The position numbers and the translations under genes were made by a program. From assembly GCA_946406115.1 (NCBI GenBank), contig OX291550.1, positions 4,702,803 through 4,766,802 of the forward strand: DNA of 64,000 nucleotides, in the 5' to 3' direction. This document shows, piece by piece, positions 58,776 to 64,000 of this stretch. Position 1 is the stretch's first letter. Every line of letters begins with the position of its first letter. The notes under the pieces were generated by a model, which was given only the letters and a program-made list of their open reading frames with translations, ran no database searches and was not told the DNA's origin. Origin of the DNA: Apoda limacodes. Its lineage: Eukaryota > Arthropoda > Insecta > Lepidoptera > Limacodidae.

Positions 58776-58828
58776 ACACAAATCATGTTCGTATATTCAT
58801 ACAGAATTTAATCGTGATACCTTAACCA

Positions 58829-58843
58829 GGGGGGGGGGGGGGG
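58829..58843. repeat. Poly-G run (15 G)
   Basis: One of three long G runs in the window; the others are at 812-825 and 56461-56472. Confidence 0.95.
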
Positions 58844-59179
58844 TTAAGAAATTTTAATAATAAATTAAACCTTTGTAATTTAATCTTATAAATTTTAATC
58901 CGAGCCTTTCTCCTTTATCGCATATGCGTGAACTAAACTCTGAGATATAGATTGAGTCAGTCCCTGGCATGAAATAACAAAATCTAGCCCTATTCCTAAC
59001 TTGTACATAATTATAATGATCCCTAAACAACTTAAATTTAAGACGCGCTTAGTTACTCTATCTCAGCTATAACCAAATCAAGATTGTAAATCGTTAAGAG
59101 TTACGTCCCTAGCTAAATCAATACGTAATTTACTATCTTACAGGACCGTAATCAGTGATTTTTAAAGTCATTAATAATA
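58844..59179. other. Non-coding, left flank of the degenerate array
   Basis: No gene is recognised. CTAGCTAAATC-like blocks near 59110 may be further, badly decayed units of the array that follows. Confidence 0.35.
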
Positions 59180-59253
59180 CCCATGTCATCGGATATCATC
59201 CTTAGCTATCCCACTGTGGCAAAGAGTCGTGAAGATATAATAATAAATACATT

Positions 59254-59390
59254 TAAATATAAATGTATTTGGACATCACACACAGCGCCGTCTAGCTCCA
59301 AAGTAAACAAAGCTTGTGTTATGGATACCAGACAACGGATAGAATTACATATAATTACTTTTTTTTGTAAATACATACATATAAACCCCT
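59254..59390 (-). mobile_element. SINE fragment, minus strand, inside the array
   Basis: GGACATCACACACAGCGCCG, TTGTGTTATGGATACCAGAC and AACGGATAGAATTACAT match the inverted 3' half of the 21640 SINE. The 5' half is missing, as in a truncated insertion. Confidence 0.75.
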
Positions 59391-59675
59391 ATTAACTAAT
59401 GATCTTAAACTATGCATAGAAAAAAAAAGACTAATAATATCTTTGGCTACCCCTTAGATGTAAAACGTCATGAAGTTATTAACGAAATTTTAAAAGGAAT
59501 TAAATTTATTAACTAGCCTAACACGAACTAAGTCTAAGATATTCGATATTATACAACACCATTAATATCTCTAGCTATCCTCTTGTAGTAATGAACCGTA
59601 AATTACTTACTAATAACTGTGTTCAGAGACTCACTATTATTTTATCCTAGTTAGACTAGGTTTTTACCGGTCCGT

Positions 59676-59765
59676 TCATGGTCCGCCTGCTGGTAAGCGG
59701 TCACCGTAGCCTAAAGACGCTTGTAACACCAGGGGTATTACTAACGCGTTGCCGACCCTTCTTAG
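59676..59765 (-). mobile_element. CR1-type LINE, 3' tail, minus strand
   Basis: Read on the minus strand: AAGGGTCGGCAACGCG, CCCCTGGTGTTACAAGCGTC, GGCTACGGTGACCGCTTACC, AGCAGGCGGACC. It is the only minus-strand CR1 piece among those found. Confidence 0.85.
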
Positions 59766-60234
59766 GTACATAACTAATCGACTTATTATATTACTGGCTA
59801 CCCCTTGAGTGTAAAAAGTCGTGAAATTATAAACTAAATGCCTAAAAGAATTTAATTCATCAACCATCCGCGCACAAGAGTTAAGTCGAGGATGTTTATA
59901 GTTATTAAAAACATTAATATCTTTAGCTACCCTCCTATTGTAACGAGTCGTGAAGTGCTAGCTGATGATTGTACATAGAAGCTCACTTTAATAATATACT
60001 AACTAGAATAGGTTCGTAAGTAAACGACCAGTAATATCACTGGTTACCCTTAAGGTGTGAAGAATCGTGAAGTTAAAAACTAAATTCTTAAAAGAATTAT
60101 AGTACATTGTTCACCAATGGGTGAAAGTGACTGAATCGTCTTTCATCCCGAGTGATACATAGTGCTTTACACTACAAATGCGAGGATAATAAAATATAAT
60201 TAATTAAAGTTTTAATTTACTTAACAAATATTAT

Positions 60235-60400
60235 TTTTTATAAACATAGATGGCTCTGTACCGAATAATTACAAGCTATGGTTTTGTTTTCTGTTGCTTA
60301 TAAATAGTGAGTTATTTTTTTCAAAGTGAAATTGGTTCGCTTTTATAATCACAGATGGCACTGTACCGAATAAAAAGAAGCTATTTAATTGTTCCGTCAG
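60235..60400. repeat. Pair of ~40-bp direct repeats
   Basis: ATGGCTCTGTACCGAATAA (about 60250) recurs as ATGGCACTGTACCGAATAA (about 60357), each followed by AAGCTAT. The spacing is close to the period of the neighbouring array. Confidence 0.7.
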
Positions 60401-61740
60401 CTTTTAAATAGAAAGTGCTTTTTCTTTGTACTTTTTTTCCCTCTAAACGGGCAAGAAAGTAATAATCTCTGCAAACACGCACTTTCAACCCTATTTTTGA
60501 CTATGCATGAAAGTTCTTTCAGACCATGAGTAGTGTAAAATCTGTTAACTCTCCGAGCACAACATTATAATCGAAGGTATTTAAAATTATGAAACACCAT
60601 CAATATTCCTAGCTATCCCAATATTACACGAGGTGGTCCCATATTAATGTAGTGTATTAGAAACTTAAACTTTTGGTCAAAAACTAATAATTGGTGTTAA
60701 TTTGGAACTGGTGAAAAGCCTTTTATGTTGATGATTGTCTAAAATTTCGTTACTAGTATGGATGTTATTAGTGTACGAAAAAAGCAATTCGTCACTTGAA
60801 AAGAAAAAATAAAAAAGGCTAATCTGAAGATTTGTCCAGACGACAGAACGTTTGATTTATTGTTTAGTCTATAAAAGACATCATTTAGGCAAGTTGAAAG
60901 AAATTTATCACGCCAGGGCCAGGCTCATCAGCTAGGTCAAGTTTAGGGGTTTTAGGCTGGCATCTATAAATCTCCGACCCTCTCAATTCTCTGTAAGTTA
61001 GGAGAATTGGAGCATAAAAGGCCCGACAATTGCAATATCCACAATCGGAAATTGAGTTGGCGAAAAACCACTGCTTAAACCAAAAAAAATTGTAATTAAA
61101 ACCATACTATTGTGAAACAATAAAAGCGAACTGCACCATTTAAGTTTGAACACGAGGAAACCACAATCTAACTAACATTTACCGTTTTCACAATTATAAA
61201 AACCGTACGAGTGTTCCTACTATCGCAGCTCCTAAGGGATTTTTGCCTTGACAAAGCCTTTTACGACTTAATAAAGGACACGTGAAAACTAAATAATTAA
61301 GTCAAATAAAAAACCCAAGGGAAAATAAATACTTACGTCTTCTGTTAAGATCGCCTCATACTCCCGACTCGTTGCGCCCCTTTCCCTTCTTCATTCTTAA
61401 ACTTTCTGGAAAGAATTTAAAAATTATTATCTACCACAGTTTCCCTTGACGTTGTAGTTCAGCTTTATTCTGGTCGCATCTCTTCTTTAAGGCACCTTTA
61501 ATATACTTAAGTAATGGCAGGCTTCATCGCAGGTTAAACCCTCGTGGTCTTCAAGCAACTCTTCATGGTAAGGTAGTGTCGACTGGAATCTCCTCCTCCT
61601 CGGGCAGTGTTTCGACAAATAAACGACGGCAATAGAATGTTCTGAGTGTACAGGATCAAGCGGTTGTTAAACGACTCTCTTAGGTAACTCTCGCGGGTGT
61701 TTTCATTATTATAAAAGTTCTAAGTAACTTAAACTTTTGC
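60401..61740. other. Non-coding, nothing secure
   Basis: A block at 60611 (CTAGCTATCCCAATATTACAC) may be an outlying unit of the array. On the minus strand 61405-61337 is flanked by a good acceptor and donor, but all frames are closed. No gene is recognised. Confidence 0.35.
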
Positions 61741-62830
61741 GGTTATTATCTATATAAATATAAAAATCAATTGCTGTTCGTTAGTCTCGCTAAAACTCGA
61801 GAACGGCTAGTCCGATTTGGAGTATCCTTTTTTTGTTGTGTTCTTTTTTGTTAAGGCAAGCTATAAAATGTTAGTAAAAGAGTCAAGTGCGAGTCGGACG
61901 TACGCAATAAGGGTAAACCGATTGTAATGGACCAATTTGGAGTTTTTTTTTATTATGTACGTTATTGTTAGAGCAAGGTTTATATGTATGAAAAAAAGAA
62001 TCAAGTGCGAGTCGGACTCGCGCACTAAGGAAAACTCGAAGGCGGCTGGACCAATTCGGGTAATTTTTTTTTGTTGTGTTTATTAGTGTTATCGCAAGGT
62101 TTTTGTGAAAGAAAAAACTGTCAAGTGCGAGTCGGACTCGCGCGCTAAAGGTAAACCGATTTTAATGAAATTTTGGTAAGTTATGCACACGCCGAAGAAG
62201 GTTTCTGAGAAAGAAAAAAAGGGTAAAGTGCGAGTCGGACAGGGTAATAAGGGTGAACTGATTGTAATGAAATTTTGTTAAGTTCTTATGCAAACGCCGG
62301 GGAATGTTTCTGCGTAAGAAAAAAAGGGTCAAGTGCGAGTCGGACAGGGCGATAAGGGTGAACCAATTGTAATGAAATTTCGGTAAGTTGCTATGCACAC
62401 GCCGGGGAATGTTTCTGCGAAAGAAAAATAGGGTCAAGTGCGAGTCGGACAGGGCAATAAGGGTAAACCGATTGTAATGAAATTGTGGTAAGTTAATTGT
62501 TATGCACACGCCAGGGAATGTTTCTGAGAAAGAAAATAAGGGTCAACTACGAGTCGGACAGGGCAATAAGGGTGAACCGATTGTAATGAAATTTTGGTAA
62601 GTTGTTATGCACACGCCGGGGAATGTTTCTAAGAAAGAAAAAAAGAGTCAAGTGCGAGTCGGGCAGGGCAATAAAGGTGAACCGATTGTAATGACATTTT
62701 ATGTTGCATGTATTTCGTTGCCGCGAACGCGATAGAAGCGCTAAAAACTCACACTAGGCACACTGATGGTGCTACAGCGCATCAACTTTAAGGGCAGAAC
62801 AACGTCTGCCGGGCCAGCTAGTCAAAATTA
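61741..62830 (+). repeat. Dispersed repeat with internal tandem expansion, 8 units
   Basis: It opens ATCAATTGCTGTTCGTTAGT with CTCGCTAAAACTCGAGAACG and closes TCTGCCGGGCCAGCTAGT near 62821; both are familiar edges of a lepidopteran repeat. Between them CAAGTGCGAGTCGGAC recurs near 61884, 62002, 62122, 62225, 62330, 62434, 62543 and 62649, spaced 118, 120, 103, 105, 104, 109 and 106 bp. The long minus-strand frame at 62162-62509 is a by-product. Confidence 0.85.
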
Positions 62831-62999
62831 TAAAATTCCAAATAACAGTAGTATAACCATTTAATTTAAAGTATTAAAATTAATAAGAAAAAAGACGCGG
62901 GTTACAAGACATCTCCTATCTAGCGGGTCTCCGATTTATCCTACGTTTAATCTAAGTAAAACACATCAGCGTAGTGAAGTAATCGAGGAATTTAAGCTT
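62831..62999. other. Non-coding spacer
   Basis: Nothing is recognised. Confidence 0.4.
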
Positions 63000-64000
63000 A
63001 GGTTGGGATAATTTCAGTTTCAGAATAAAGTTTTGCTAGCGCCTTAAAGAGTGTCAAGTAAAATGGACTATTTTAGATACGAGTTAATCAGCTACATGCG
63101 CACTCAACGATAGATCAGAGTCCATAGCCATAGCATTTTGTTTTAGACGGATTGACAAGAAAATTTTCCATTAATCATTATTCAGAAGACTTACAGCTAC
63201 AGCGATTTCAGAAACGTGACAGTGCCTATAAAGCTGAAAATCCTCTGCATAGAGATAGTGGAAGAGATTGAAACGATAAATATAGAAAAGAGAACAGGAG
63301 AAAAAATAACAACTTGAGGAACGCCAGCAGATAAGTGACATTAATCTACCGTGTCGGTCCGGTACCGGCGTACTCATCACAAACGACCCGGAAAGTACAA
63401 ATTGAACCAATTAATTGCAGGTACAGATGTGTTAATAGAAGCGAGAATTCAGAATATTATGTCATAATTTAGGGAATTGAAGGCATTGCTAATATCTAAT
63501 AAAACAAGAATTGCCCTTTGAGAAAACTGGATTGTAAAGGATTAAAAACATTTTTAGTTTTAAGAAAAATTGTTAATTGATGATTGACTATCGTTTTGTA
63601 AAAATGAATATGAGTTTAAAGTCCGTGGAAGATTTAGGCAAGGCAATTATGTAAGCTTTCTTCCGTATATCAAGAAACGTACTTTTCAACAACAAATGAT
63701 TGAAAATTTGAGTAAGCTTAGATAAAACTATGTAATCAAAAAAAAAAAGATGGTTATAATAAGAAATACAGGGGGTTGACCTGTTGTAGTTACTTTGTTC
63801 GGGTCAGACACAAAATTAAGATCAAGAAGAGATACTCCTTGTATTGTTAGAAGAATGGTAAGTTGTAGAAGAAAGTGCAATATGTAAATTAAAAGAATTT
63901 ATAATTAAGGATATTTTTAGATCTTGCATCATTTTTCAAAAGGCAGGTATTAAAATAACCAGCAATTATAATATGTTCATAGATGGGGCAAAATAGTTCT
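63000..64000 (-). mobile_element. LINE (Jockey-like) with EN and RT parts, running off the edge
   Basis: On the minus strand from 64000: IIAGYFNTCLLKNDARSK, the endonuclease GDFN block with D changed to Y. A shortened linker follows (NSFNLHIALSS, LNFVSDPNKVTTTGQ). Then come RT blocks IFNHLLLKSTFLDIRKKAYI and IALPKSS, VLLDISNAFNSLNYDIIL (motif A), GVPQVVIFSPVLFSIFI, LYAEDFQLYRHCHVSEIAVA (YADD changed to YAED, about 63230-63250) and FLVNPSKTK near 63140. Frameshifts separate the blocks. The linker between the endonuclease and RT appears deleted in part. The 5' end is presumably beyond the window. Confidence 0.8.

Larger units (their letters stand above)
59180..60160 (-). repeat. Degenerate ~105-128 bp tandem array, interrupted
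   Basis: The motif TAGCTACCCCTTAG (variants) followed by AAGAGTCGTGAAGTTATAAA recurs near 59203, 59444, 59572, 59797, 59924 and 60041. Once the SINE (59254-59390) and the CR1 tail (59676-59765) are removed, spacings become about 104, 128, 135, 127 and 117 bp. On the complement it reads TTATAACTTCAC, about 12 nt, then AAGGGGTAGC, the same blocks as the 55-kb array. Confidence 0.6.

Noticed and set aside
60900..60940. Minus-strand CTGATGAGCC...GGC resembling a second hammerhead
   Set aside because: The second core strand reads GTGATAAA instead of GAAA, and no stem III or stem I partners are present.
61337..61405. 69-bp minus-strand exon flanked by TTCTTTCCAG and GTAAGT
   Set aside because: All three frames contain stops, so it cannot be an internal coding exon; a UTR or non-coding exon remains possible but unsupported.
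62162..62509. 115-codon minus-strand frame with repeated FHYNRFTLIALSDSH
   Set aside because: A by-product of the ~105-bp array in the dispersed repeat; not a protein-coding signal.
3065..62700. Tandem arrays (36, 79, 51, 192 and ~105 bp) as possible CRISPR arrays
   Set aside because: The units are repeats without unique spacers, there are no cas genes, and this is eukaryotic DNA.

Overview
The window is AT-rich, intron-poor DNA from a lepidopteran (moth or butterfly) nuclear genome. Two things point there. The only complete gene I recognise is an ommochrome-binding-protein-like gene, a family typical of Lepidoptera. The repeats are also of kinds common in moths and butterflies: CR1-, Jockey- and RTE-type non-LTR retrotransposons, a tRNA-derived SINE, and short dispersed repeats with recognisable edges. 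Species and chromosome cannot be fixed from the sequence alone.

Layout. 1-7.4 kb: non-coding, with two short hAT-type elements (each with terminal inverted repeats and a perfect 8-bp target duplication), a 36-bp and a 79-bp tandem array and a ~375-bp long inverted repeat. 7.5-8.7 kb: two-exon gene for a secreted ommochrome-binding-like protein of 281 aa. 9-23 kb: mostly unrecognised non-coding DNA with decayed RTE, CR1 and SINE pieces. 23.4-25.5 kb: the longest CR1-type copy, badly broken. 26-34 kb: mostly unrecognised, with one good candidate for the last two exons of an unknown gene (30.8-31.6 kb) and a near-perfect 80-bp-arm hairpin at 33.8 kb. 34.6-38.3 kb: a CR1 copy apparently split in two by a Jockey fragment and other DNA. 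40-50 kb: Jockey tail, dispersed repeats, a CR1 tail whose C-terminal coding segment has become a 51-bp tandem array, and a Ty3/gypsy reverse-transcriptase relic joined to CR1. 50-61 kb: a different landscape, with a 192-bp in-frame tandem repeat, a hammerhead-ribozyme-like motif, and two degenerate ~105-128 bp arrays sharing a core motif in opposite orientation on either side of a LINE. 61.7-62.8 kb: an expanded tandem array inside a dispersed repeat. 63-64 kb: a minus-strand LINE that appears to run off the right edge.

There is no operon-like or pathway organisation. Host content is one complete gene plus a partial candidate gene; the rest is transposon debris and satellite-like sequence. 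No retrotransposon copy here looks capable of autonomous movement, since every reading frame I followed is truncated or frameshifted. All family assignments come from reading translated motifs by eye; no database search was run.
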